Assembly: GCA_016209665.1 (NCBI GenBank)
Contig: JACQVT010000400.1
Coordinates: 1 to 6,063, forward strand
Length of the DNA stretch: 6,063 bases
Direction of reading: 5' to 3'
DNA from: Planctomycetota bacterium
GTDB taxonomy: Bacteria > Planctomycetota > Phycisphaerae > UBA1845 > PWPN01
The notes beneath the pieces were generated by a model that was given only the letters and a program-made list of their open reading frames with translations, searched no databases and had not been told where the DNA came from. Shown piece by piece: positions 1-6,063 of the stretch. The first letter of the stretch is position 1. Each line of letters opens with the position of its first letter. A program made the position numbers and the translations under genes.

Positions 1-1084
1 GCTCGGCCGTGCCGATGTAGATGGCGGCGTGGGACCAGTAACCGGGCAGCCCGACGTTCGACAGGTACCACTCGCGCCGCTCCAACATGATGTCGCCCGG
101 CAAGAGCTTCTCGGTGATGGCGGTGCGGATCGACGGGGCAATTCGAGCGAGCGGTTTTTCCAGAGCCGCGATCGTCTCGCGGGCCACCATCCGCCCGGAC
201 TCCTCGACGTCCTCCCACGTTCCGGCCCGCCATTTGTCGAGCCCTTTGCCGATAACGGAGGGCTTGGCGTCGCCGCCGGTACCCTGCAAGAACATCGCGG
301 CGGTCGTTCCCAGGTGTTCGTCGAGCAGCCGGCACGCCACGCCGGGGTACTCAGCACTGATCTCCCAGCCGGTGATCTGCGACGGATGGGCCGACACGGA
401 GAACAACAGGCACACGGGCTTGCCGCGGGTGTCCTTGAAGAGGCAGACCGGCAGGCGGTTGTACGTGACGCCCTGCGGATTCGGCAGGAACGCGATACCG
501 CCCTTGCCATCGGGCTTGCGGCGACTCAGCGGCAGTTCGCTGGTACCGACGCCCGCCCACATCGAGACCTCGCGCATTTCCTCGTGTGCCTGCCGGACCG
601 CCTGGAGCGTCGCCCGTTCAAGCTGATCAACGTACAGGCGTTCGGCGGGCAGATACCCCGCCCAGTACCACGTGCCGACGGCCGGGCTCACGTGGTTGTG
701 GGAGGTGTTGATCAGGATCTGCCGCGGCAGCAGGTCGAACTCGCGCCCCAGCGCCCCCTTGAAGCGGTCGGCCTCCTCCCGGCCGACGAAGCACAGATCG
801 TAGGCCAGAATCAGCGCCCGCTCGGCTCCGTGCCCCAAGAACGCCGCCCGGACGAACACGTCGTCATGGACGCCCTGGCAGCCCTGCTTGAAGTCGCGGC
901 TGCCGAAGCCCATCATTCGTGTCCCCAGCGGCGGCGTGATGCTGGCCCGGCCGAATCCCGCCCGCAGCGGCACATCGGCCCCCGCCGGCGCGGCCGCCGA
1001 TCCGGACGCTCCCCGCGCCAGCCCCTCTGTCGCCAGGACGGCCCCACCGGCCAGTGATCCCTTGAGCATATCGCGACGTTTCAT
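1..1084 (-). CDS. Tat-exported neutral/alkaline ceramidase-like protein fused to a YiiX-type permuted papain-like domain (3' end outside window)
   Basis: The reading frame is open from ATG at 1084 to the left edge (361 residues seen, no stop). The N-terminus has a twin-arginine signal (KRRDMLK, residues 2-8, then a hydrophobic stretch to about 23), so export is expected. Residues 40-320 resemble the N-terminal domain of neutral/alkaline non-lysosomal ceramidases, which hydrolyse the amide bond of ceramide: [13 protein letters not shown] (42-54), TSHNHVSPA (127-135) matching the zinc-site HTH motif, FSVSAHP (228-234) with a second likely zinc histidine H233, and [12 protein letters not shown] (265-276). 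In the Pseudomonas enzyme the last motif is GDVSPN with the catalytic serine; here that position is lysine 274. From about residue 325 the protein reads [17 protein letters not shown] and then [11 protein letters not shown] (348-358), typical of YiiX/YebB-like NlpC/P60-related hydrolases, with H352 the likely catalytic histidine. The cysteine would lie outside the window. Both the substrate and whether it is an active ceramidase are uncertain. It lies 40 bases downstream of the lyase gene and is probably cotranscribed. Confidence 0.85.
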   Translation of the reverse strand, partial: MKRRDMLKGSLAGGAVLATEGLARGASGSAAAPAGADVPLRAGFGRASITPPLGTRMMGFGSRDFKQGCQGVHDDVFVRAAFLGHGAERALILAYDLCFVGREEADRFKGALGREFDLLPRQILINTSHNHVSPAVGTWYWAGYLPAERLYVDQLERATLQAVRQAHEEMREVSMWAGVGTSELPLSRRKPDGKGGIAFLPNPQGVTYNRLPVCLFKDTRGKPVCLLFSVSAHPSQITGWEISAEYPGVACRLLDEHLGTTAAMFLQGTGGDAKPSVIGKGLDKWRAGTWEDVEESGRMVARETIAALEKPLARIAPSIRTAITEKLLPGDIMLERREWYLSNVGLPGYWSHAAIYIGTAE

Positions 1085-1090
1085 ACGCGA

Positions 1091-1095
1091 CCTCC
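1091..1095 (-). promoter_or_regulatory. Ribosome binding site of the ceramidase-like gene
   Basis: GGAGG on the minus strand lies 6 bases before the ATG at 1084. This fixes the start codon and places the Tat signal at the N-terminus. The 40-base gap to the upstream gene has no other visible signal, in keeping with an operon. Confidence 0.8.
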
Positions 1096-1124
1096 GTCTT
1101 GCGTCTCCCGCCCGCCAGGCCGGT

Positions 1125-4100
1125 TCAAGGCGCCGGCGTGACATGGAGGAGACCTTCGATCTCAATCTTATCCCCCGGAGCAAAGTCCGCCACCCAGACG
1201 TCCTGGCCTACCGCCTGGTGCATCCGGTCAGCGAACAGCGGCGCCTCGCGGCGGTCTTCCAGCTCGAAAGTACCCTTGCCGGCAGAGGCAATGGCCGCAA
1301 CGTGCTTCATCTGACCGTCGATGACGTGCATGCCGATCAGATTCGCGGCGTGAGGACTGAACGAGGAGGTCCCGAGAAGCCTCGCCCCGGCATCGTAGGA
1401 GGAGACCCGGAGCCTGCCCGTCAGCATCTCGCCGTCGCGTACTTCGAGCGTCAGGCGCGTATCTGCCGTCCGTCGGCCGGTGACTCGATGGATCGAACTG
1501 TGACGGGGGTTGAAGAAACGGGTTGGACGTTCCTGCCGCATATCGAGGTCGGGGCAGGTCGTGTCCGTCTCAACCACCACCCGACCCGCCACGTAATCGA
1601 CCTCGCGGACCGTGCCCGACAGCGTCGGGGGAACCCGAATCGTCTCCCCGTCAGCACGGGTGAGCGACGTCCCGCCGGCAGCGAATACGCGCGTCCAGGT
1701 TTCCTGGTCAGGGCGTGTGTCAGGGGCCGCCGGCTTGTCGGAACCGTGACCGTGAGGGAGCGGCGCTCTGTCTTCCAGGCGTGGTCTGCCCCCCTCCGCT
1801 TCCTGACGGGCGCGGTTCGGAATGGCCATCTCACCTACATGCTCGGACGTAGAGACGCAGACCGCCGCGTCCGTCCGGATGGTGCTCCCTGCCGCATGCA
1901 TCAGGCCTGCCTTGGGCGCCACCGAGACGACATCCGTTTTCGTCCCGCGATACACCGTCAGCGTGACGATACTCTCACAGCCGCCGGTATGCGGCTCCTC
2001 GGTCATCTCGACACGCTCAACCTGAGGCGTCGCGCCCACGGGCTCCCACACCGCCACGAAGGTGTTGCCTCGCGGGCCGCCCTGCCGCCTGACGAGGACG
2101 TACTTCAACACGGCCGGAATCTTCTTCGTCGGAGAGACGAACGCATCCGCGACCGTGATTTCCTGGCCCGGCGACGGCGGCAGGTGCACGCGAAGCGCGG
2201 CGGGGCCTTCGCCGCGGAGCACCCACTGAGCGATCACCGGCCCGTCCGGCCTAACCCGCTGCCAGTTGAACAGGTGCGAGTAACCGCTACCCGCGTATGC
2301 CTTGTAGGAGCCCGCATAATCCGGCCGACTGAGAACCGGGTCATCGTAGAGTTGACCGAGTGTCACCTCGCGGCCGGCCAACGTACCCTCGGTCACCGGT
2401 GGTGGAAGATCCACGCCGGCCAACGTGAATTCACCTTCCGCCCCGTGCAGACTCAGGACATGGTCGTCACCGCCCCGAATCCGAAAGACATCCACGAGAT
2501 AGGACTGCCGCTCATCGGTGTCGACCATGACGAGCGTGCGGCGATACACGTCCGTCTGCTCATACGTTCCCGCCGCGTCGATATCCACCAGGTGCACGGT
2601 CGGGCTTTCATGGAACCTCAACACGCGGCCCGCATCTTTGCTGGGCTGCGCTGTGCGGTCGACCACCAGGCAGTTGTGGCTGATGGTGTTCTGCGTCCAA
2701 CTGAAGATGCCGGGGTGGAAGTGGTCGGTCTGGTCGGGGTAGCCCAGGTCGGGTGAGAGCCGCCGGCTGTGGCCGAACAGCTCGATGTTCAGGCAGTCGC
2801 GGTGGGCATGAACGTTGCGCACGCCGTAGTACGTCGAGACGGCCATGGAATCGGTCGGGTTGTTGAGAATCGCCACCCCGAACCCGTCAAGCAGCCGGCT
2901 CCGGAGTTGCGGCTGATACCGCGCTGCGTCCGCTCTGGCCGCGGGGATGATCGACTCTTCGAACAGGTCCTCGAACGTGTCGATCCGATCCTCGTCGAGA
3001 GCCTTGACTTGCCTGAGAGCCCACGCATAGCGGGCGTCTCGGTACCGACGATAGACCGCTTCGTAGACCTCCGCCCCCGGACCGATCCAGTCGGCGTGAA
3101 TGCTTCCGGAGTCGCCGATGGCGGGCGTGAACTTGCCCGCGCAGATGAGGTCCAGCGGGGCATCGAAGACCCGCTTCATCTTCGGCTCCGCGTAGAGGTC
3201 CAACCCGGACTGGGCGAGCGGGTCGGCCATGCTCACCAGGCAGTGCAACCACATCGCAGCGTAGTTCGGCGAACTCTCGTAAGGCATCCCGTCCTTGTAG
3301 ATGAGGTTGTAAAGGGCGTAGTTGAGGCCTTCGTGCCGCAGCCCCTTGCCGGTCTTCTCGAAGATACCGCGAAGCAGCTCGCGCGTGGGGCCGTTTTGCC
3401 GCACCAGGGCCGTGTAAATGAGGGCGTTCTGATGCAGGCCGTAGTTGCCGGAGATCCAGTCCTTGTCGATCCCGTCGAGGCCTTCTTCCAGCAGGTTGGC
3501 CTCGATGTTGGCTCGAATCCCCTCGGCCGACCGCCAGGGCAGCGAAACCGCGCCGTCGCCCACCAAGGCCGGGAACACTTGATCGTAGGCGATGGCCAGT
3601 TGCTTGAGCACGCCGGTTTCCCAGATGGCGTTGACGATCTTGCCGAGGTATTTGCCCTGCATCAGCTCGCCATAGCGAGACTGCGTGCTGTGCTCCATGT
3701 CCGGGTATACCTCGGCGATGCGATCGAGCATCACGATCGCCTTGCGGGCGTACGAGAGTTCGCCGGTCAGAACGTAGGCCCGGCTGAGCGTGGTCACCGC
3801 CGGCAGCCAGGTGTTCATCCAATTCCAGTGGCAGGCGTAGGCCACGAGCCAATACTTCTGCCCGTTGGGCGCCGTCCACCCACGTCCCGCGTCGGCATAG
3901 GGACCGGTGAGCAGGCTCTTGTCCGTCATCCCGGACCGGTAGTAGGCGTTAAAGTCGTTGCTCGGATAGCGCTCGCCTCCCTCGGGGCAAATAATGGTGA
4001 ACGGATGCTCGCGGTCGAGTTTCCAGGGGTATGTGCCGTGGCGATAGATCACGTTCCCGTGAACCGGACAGCCCTCCGTGGAGACGTCGAACGCTCGCGG

Positions 4101-4346
4101 CACCCGGCGGTCGGGCAGCAGATCGTGCAGCTCCTGGTCGGACTTGTCCACCCAGTATCGGGCATCCTCGAGAATCCGATCCTCGAGGGCCCGAGCATGT
4201 GGGTCCTGCTCGCACAGCCGCCGGGCCTTGGCGACTTGTTCATCGTCCTGGAGGACGCGGCTCGTCTTCAAGGGCCAGCGGGGCGTCCGACCCCCCGCGG
4301 CGGTCTGACCGGCCGTACCGGCGGCAACGAACGCGACGCAGATCAC
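1125..4346 (-). CDS. Heparinase II/III family protein (putative exported polysaccharide lyase)
   Basis: This 1073-residue protein resembles heparinase II/III-type lyases, which cut uronic-acid-containing polysaccharides by beta-elimination. Numbering is from the GTG at 4346. Residues 1-18 are a hydrophobic, alanine-rich signal-like segment. Residues 25 to about 465 are helical and rich in Trp and Tyr, as in the alpha/alpha toroid domain. They contain [14 protein letters not shown] (298-311) and [11 protein letters not shown] (352-362), where H305 and Y362 are candidate catalytic residues. The beta-sandwich heparinase domain follows, with [14 protein letters not shown] (512-525), DLGYP (533-537) and SHNCLVVD (556-563); H513, H515 and H557 are likely active-site or metal residues. 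Residues 842-880 are a charged, Pro/Gly-rich linker, followed by an unrecognised beta-rich domain (881-1073). The protein is longer than many family members because of this extra end. The start is unsure: the Shine-Dalgarno fits an in-frame ATC at 4361 better than this GTG. The exact lyase family and substrate cannot be assigned. It is first in a probable two-gene operon with the ceramidase-like gene. Confidence 0.88.
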   Translation of the reverse strand: MICVAFVAAGTAGQTAAGGRTPRWPLKTSRVLQDDEQVAKARRLCEQDPHARALEDRILEDARYWVDKSDQELHDLLPDRRVPRAFDVSTEGCPVHGNVIYRHGTYPWKLDREHPFTIICPEGGERYPSNDFNAYYRSGMTDKSLLTGPYADAGRGWTAPNGQKYWLVAYACHWNWMNTWLPAVTTLSRAYVLTGELSYARKAIVMLDRIAEVYPDMEHSTQSRYGELMQGKYLGKIVNAIWETGVLKQLAIAYDQVFPALVGDGAVSLPWRSAEGIRANIEANLLEEGLDGIDKDWISGNYGLHQNALIYTALVRQNGPTRELLRGIFEKTGKGLRHEGLNYALYNLIYKDGMPYESSPNYAAMWLHCLVSMADPLAQSGLDLYAEPKMKRVFDAPLDLICAGKFTPAIGDSGSIHADWIGPGAEVYEAVYRRYRDARYAWALRQVKALDEDRIDTFEDLFEESIIPAARADAARYQPQLRSRLLDGFGVAILNNPTDSMAVSTYYGVRNVHAHRDCLNIELFGHSRRLSPDLGYPDQTDHFHPGIFSWTQNTISHNCLVVDRTAQPSKDAGRVLRFHESPTVHLVDIDAAGTYEQTDVYRRTLVMVDTDERQSYLVDVFRIRGGDDHVLSLHGAEGEFTLAGVDLPPPVTEGTLAGREVTLGQLYDDPVLSRPDYAGSYKAYAGSGYSHLFNWQRVRPDGPVIAQWVLRGEGPAALRVHLPPSPGQEITVADAFVSPTKKIPAVLKYVLVRRQGGPRGNTFVAVWEPVGATPQVERVEMTEEPHTGGCESIVTLTVYRGTKTDVVSVAPKAGLMHAAGSTIRTDAAVCVSTSEHVGEMAIPNRARQEAEGGRPRLEDRAPLPHGHGSDKPAAPDTRPDQETWTRVFAAGGTSLTRADGETIRVPPTLSGTVREVDYVAGRVVVETDTTCPDLDMRQERPTRFFNPRHSSIHRVTGRRTADTRLTLEVRDGEMLTGRLRVSSYDAGARLLGTSSFSPHAANLIGMHVIDGQMKHVAAIASAGKGTFELEDRREAPLFADRMHQAVGQDVWVADFAPGDKIEIEGLLHVTPAP

Positions 4347-4367
4347 TGCAACGGAAACGATGAGACG

Positions 4368-4373
4368 CCTCCT
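4368..4373 (-). promoter_or_regulatory. Strong Shine-Dalgarno (AGGAGG) of the heparinase-like gene, spaced for an ATC codon
   Basis: AGGAGG on the minus strand is a perfect Shine-Dalgarno core. It ends 6 bases before an in-frame ATC (4361-4359) but 21 bases before the first conventional in-frame start, GTG at 4346. The same frame is closed by TGA overlapping the region just upstream, so no earlier ATG, GTG or TTG in this frame is available. Starting at ATC adds five residues (VSVA after the initiator, then V) and lengthens the hydrophobic signal core. Confidence 0.65.
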
Positions 4374-4453
4374 TCAACCGCCGATCGCAGCCCTGGTTGC
4401 CACCCGATAGCCCGAACCATTCACGATACCAGACTCGCAACCCGTTTCCGAGC

Positions 4454-4483
4454 ACTATACACCACATCCGCGCTCCGGGTCAG
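4454..4483 (-). promoter_or_regulatory. Candidate sigma-70-like promoter for the minus-strand operon
   Basis: On the minus strand, CTGACC (4483-4478, 4 of 6 consensus matches) and TATAGT (4459-4454, 5 of 6) are separated by 18 bases. Transcription would start near 4447, giving a leader of roughly 85-100 bases before the lyase gene. This is the most AT-rich patch of the divergent gap. The call rests on consensus matching only. Confidence 0.45.
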
Positions 4484-4522
4484 CCCGCCCCGAACGCGTG
4501 GCCATCCAGGGACGTTCGATGG

Positions 4523-4551
4523 TTGATCGCGAGGGGCCAAGGATCGAGAAT
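4523..4551 (+). promoter_or_regulatory. Candidate sigma-70-like promoter for the pectate-lyase-like gene
   Basis: TTGATC (4523-4528, 4 of 6) and GAGAAT (4546-4551, 4 of 6) are separated by 17 bases. Transcription would start near 4558, about 45 bases before the ATG at 4602. The match is modest and could be chance. It does not overlap the minus-strand candidate, so any shared regulator would bind between 4484 and 4522. I see no clear inverted-repeat operator there. Confidence 0.3.
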
Positions 4552-4587
4552 ACCAAGCGACGCGGCAACGGTGCCCCGTGGGCAGGC

Positions 4588-4592
4588 GGGAG
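4588..4592 (+). promoter_or_regulatory. Ribosome binding site supporting the ATG at 4602
   Basis: GGGAG lies 9 bases before the ATG at 4602. The alternative upstream GTG at 4578 has no good Shine-Dalgarno and would put eight charged residues ahead of the signal peptide. A second ATG at 4617 is also possible but would drop the only basic residue of the n-region. Confidence 0.6.
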
Positions 4593-4601
4593 AATTTCGC
4601 G

Positions 4602-5933
4602 ATGTGCACCCGGTCGATGTGGTTGTGGTCCTGTCTTCTCGGCGCAGGGGCTGCGCTAGCGCGGGGAGCGGATTTGCCCGCGTTCCCGGGCGCTGAAGGC
4701 GCCGGCAGTACGACGCCGGGCGGACGCGGCGGACGGGTCGTGTGGGTGACGAACCTCGACGACGCCGGGCCGGGAAGCCTGCGGGCCGCCTGCAACGTCA
4801 AGGGGCCGCGGACGGTTGTCTTCGGCACCGGTGGCTACATCGATCTCAAGTCGGACATCGAACTGACGGAACCCTTCTGCACCATCGCCGGGCAGAGCGC
4901 GCCGGGCGGCGGCGTCTGTGTGCGCGGCGCGGGCCTGGTCATCAGCACGCACGACGTGGTGATCCGACACATGCGGTTTCGGCTGGGTGCGATCGATCCT
5001 GCGAAGGTCGACCGCTTCCGCGACTGCGTCCACATCGCCGGCCATACCCCGCCGCACGACATCGTGCTGGACCACTGCTCGCTGAGCTGGGCGGTGTCGC
5101 GGAACCTCGTGACCTGGAGCGGGGCCCACGACCTCACCGTGCAGTGGTGCATCATCAGCCAGCCGCTCCGCCGGCCGGAGAACGACGGCCGCAAATACGG
5201 CGGTATGGGGTTCCTCATCGGCGATGACACGAAGAACATCACGGTCCATCATTGCCTGCTCGCCCACCAGTACCGGCGGAACCCACGCCTCAAGCACGGC
5301 GTGACGGCCCACCTCGTCAACAACGTGGTCTACAACTGGAGCGACGGCGGGGCCATGGTGATGGGCGATTTCGCCAAGGACCCGAGGGCGGCAGCCGTCG
5401 AAGCGAACGCGATCAACAACTGGTTTCAGGCGGGCGCGGAGACGCCGGACGATGCGCCGATCGTCCGCGCGCTCACGACCGCCCGAATCTACGCGGCGGG
5501 GAACGTCGCCAACGCGCGGTGGTACGAGTCCGACCTCCTCGCCGCGACGAAGACCGCGGCCTCCGCGAGCGAGCCGTTCCCCTCCAGGCCCGTGACCACG
5601 CAGCCGGCCGAAGAGGCGTATCGGCGGGTGCTGGCAGAGGCGGGAGCGACGCGGCCTCGACGTGATGCGACCGACGAGCGCGTCGTCGATTCCGTCCGCA
5701 AGAGCACCGGCCGCTACGTCGGCAGCGAGCAGGACGCAGGCGGCTGGCCCGACCTGGACCCCGGCACCGCCCCCCTCGACACCGACCGCGACGGGATGCC
5801 GGATGCATGGGAAACCTTGCACGGCCTGGACCCCGACAAGCCTTCCGACACCGCCGACCCGGACCACGACGGCTACACCAATCTTGAGGAATACCTCAAC
5901 GGGACCGATCCCAGCCGCCGACAGGGCATGTAA
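4602..5933 (+). CDS. Pectate-lyase-like exported beta-helix protein with C-terminal calcium-binding TSP3-type repeats
   Basis: This 443-residue protein has a signal peptide (residues 1-20, likely cleaved after ALA at 18-20) and a mature start that opens with FPGAEGAG (28-35). That is followed by GGRGGRVVWVTNLDD (40-54) and GPGSLRAA (56-63), the hallmark N-terminus of bacterial pectate-lyase-like (PL1-type) right-handed beta-helix proteins. These cleave pectate by calcium-dependent beta-elimination outside the cytoplasm. Further family motifs are TIAGQSAPGGGVCV (94-107), VVIRHMRFRLG (119-129), LDHCSLSW (156-163), and RRNPRLKHG (225-233) with a candidate catalytic arginine, then VNNVVYNWSDGG (239-250). 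Residues after the core motif LDHCSLSW read AVSRNL where relatives usually have an Asp-Glu pair, so calcium binding or activity may be altered. The tail holds two Asp-rich calcium loops, DTDRDGMPD (393-401) and DPDHDGYTN (419-427), with WETLHGLDP between, as in thrombospondin type 3-like ends of secreted enzymes. The gene is divergent from the lyase/ceramidase-like operon, suggesting a joint role in polysaccharide breakdown. The substrate is unproven. Confidence 0.9.
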   Translation: MCTRSMWLWSCLLGAGAALARGADLPAFPGAEGAGSTTPGGRGGRVVWVTNLDDAGPGSLRAACNVKGPRTVVFGTGGYIDLKSDIELTEPFCTIAGQSAPGGGVCVRGAGLVISTHDVVIRHMRFRLGAIDPAKVDRFRDCVHIAGHTPPHDIVLDHCSLSWAVSRNLVTWSGAHDLTVQWCIISQPLRRPENDGRKYGGMGFLIGDDTKNITVHHCLLAHQYRRNPRLKHGVTAHLVNNVVYNWSDGGAMVMGDFAKDPRAAAVEANAINNWFQAGAETPDDAPIVRALTTARIYAAGNVANARWYESDLLAATKTAASASEPFPSRPVTTQPAEEAYRRVLAEAGATRPRRDATDERVVDSVRKSTGRYVGSEQDAGGWPDLDPGTAPLDTDRDGMPDAWETLHGLDPDKPSDTADPDHDGYTNLEEYLNGTDPSRRQGM

Positions 5934-5937
5934 GAAA

Positions 5938-5955
5938 GCGGTTCGTCCGAACCGC
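5938..5955 (-). terminator. Hairpin right after the pectate-lyase gene, T-tract on the minus strand
   Basis: An 8-base perfect inverted repeat (GCGGTTCG, 2-base centre, CGAACCGC) starts 4 bases after the stop codon. In practice the stem is about 7 bp with a 4-base loop. Read on the minus strand it is followed directly by TTTCTT, the form of an intrinsic terminator. Read on the plus strand it is followed by GAGCC, with a TTTT only about 19 bases later. It may therefore stop leftward transcription from outside the window, or act as a weak 3' end for the pectate-lyase mRNA. Confidence 0.5.
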
Positions 5956-5990
5956 GAGCCGCCAGGACGAAGCCTTTTGACGTAGCACAG

Positions 5991-6032
5991 CCGTGAGGGG
6001 GGCTTCTGCCAGCACGACCACCCCCTTCACGG
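5991..6032. repeat. Long imperfect inverted repeat (12-bp stem, 18-base loop)
   Basis: CCGTGAGGGGGG (5991-6002) pairs with CCCCCTTCACGG (6021-6032) in all 12 positions, one of them a G-U wobble in plus-strand RNA. The loop spans 6003-6020. No T-tract follows on either strand, so it is not a standard intrinsic terminator. It could be an mRNA 3' stabiliser, a REP-like element or a protein-binding site. With only one copy in view, the class cannot be decided. Confidence 0.5.
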
Positions 6033-6063
6033 GCGCGGATCGAGATACCATCATGGGCACTTA

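Noticed and set aside
29..1057. 342-codon plus-strand frame over the ceramidase-like gene
   Set aside because: The minus-strand frame carries a Tat signal, a Shine-Dalgarno and ceramidase motifs. The plus frame shows only Arg/Pro/Gln-rich sequence.
888..2756. 622-codon open frame on the plus strand, opposite the heparinase-like gene
   Set aside because: It is Arg-, His- and Pro-rich with no recognisable domain or Shine-Dalgarno, and is fully antisense to a gene with clear family motifs. Long antisense frames are expected in GC-rich coding DNA.
2769..4526. 585-codon open frame on the plus strand, opposite the heparinase-like gene
   Set aside because: It follows the codon pattern of the opposite gene, has no domain or ribosome binding site, and runs through the divergent promoter gap. 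It is treated as a shadow.
4578..4601. Upstream GTG start for the pectate-lyase-like gene
   Set aside because: It lacks a Shine-Dalgarno and would put charged residues in front of the signal peptide. The ATG at 4602 is better placed.
4656..5867. 403-codon open frame on the minus strand, opposite the pectate-lyase-like gene
   Set aside because: Its composition is that of the complement of a GC-rich gene. The plus-strand gene has signal peptide, motifs and ribosome binding site.
6053..6063. ATG at 6053 as the start of a further plus-strand gene
   Set aside because: Only three codons are visible and there is no clear Shine-Dalgarno upstream, so it cannot be supported.
1..6063. CRISPR array, tRNA/rRNA, insertion sequence or prophage parts
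   Set aside because: I saw no direct-repeat array, RNA gene, transposase motif or terminal inverted repeats on either strand.

Overview
The window is about 6 kb of GC-rich bacterial DNA that is almost entirely coding. It carries three genes for exported proteins arranged around one divergent promoter region. The mix of a Tat-exported ceramidase-like protein, a large heparinase II/III-type lyase and a pectate-lyase-like beta-helix protein with a C-terminal calcium-repeat tail is typical of Planctomycetota or related PVC bacteria that degrade polysaccharides. That placement is inferred from gene content and protein style; there is no rRNA or other marker gene here.

Layout: on the minus strand, a 1073-residue heparinase II/III-like protein (4346 down to 1125) is followed after 40 bases by a neutral/alkaline ceramidase-like gene (1084 down to the left edge, incomplete). 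Each has a strong Shine-Dalgarno sequence, and they probably form one operon. On the plus strand, a 443-residue pectate-lyase-like protein (4602 to 5933) is transcribed away from them. The gap at 4347-4601 holds ribosome binding sites and one candidate promoter in each direction. Downstream of the plus-strand gene, 5934-6063 holds two hairpins and no supported gene.

Working together: the two lyase-type proteins would act outside the cytoplasm on a uronic-acid-containing polysaccharide by beta-elimination. The ceramidase-like protein could remove an amide or acyl group from a linked substrate, but its substrate cannot be read from sequence. The substrate of the whole locus is therefore open.

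Most notable observations: (1) the ceramidase-like protein appears to switch, in frame near residue 325, into a YiiX/YebB-type permuted papain-like (NlpC/P60-related) domain, so the usual C-terminal part of the ceramidase fold is replaced; (2) the heparinase-like gene has an ideal Shine-Dalgarno sequence placed for an ATC codon, with no normal start nearby; (3) the pectate-lyase-like protein has lost an acidic pair usually found in its family; (4) the hairpin just after the pectate-lyase gene has its T-tract on the minus strand, so it looks built to stop leftward transcription.
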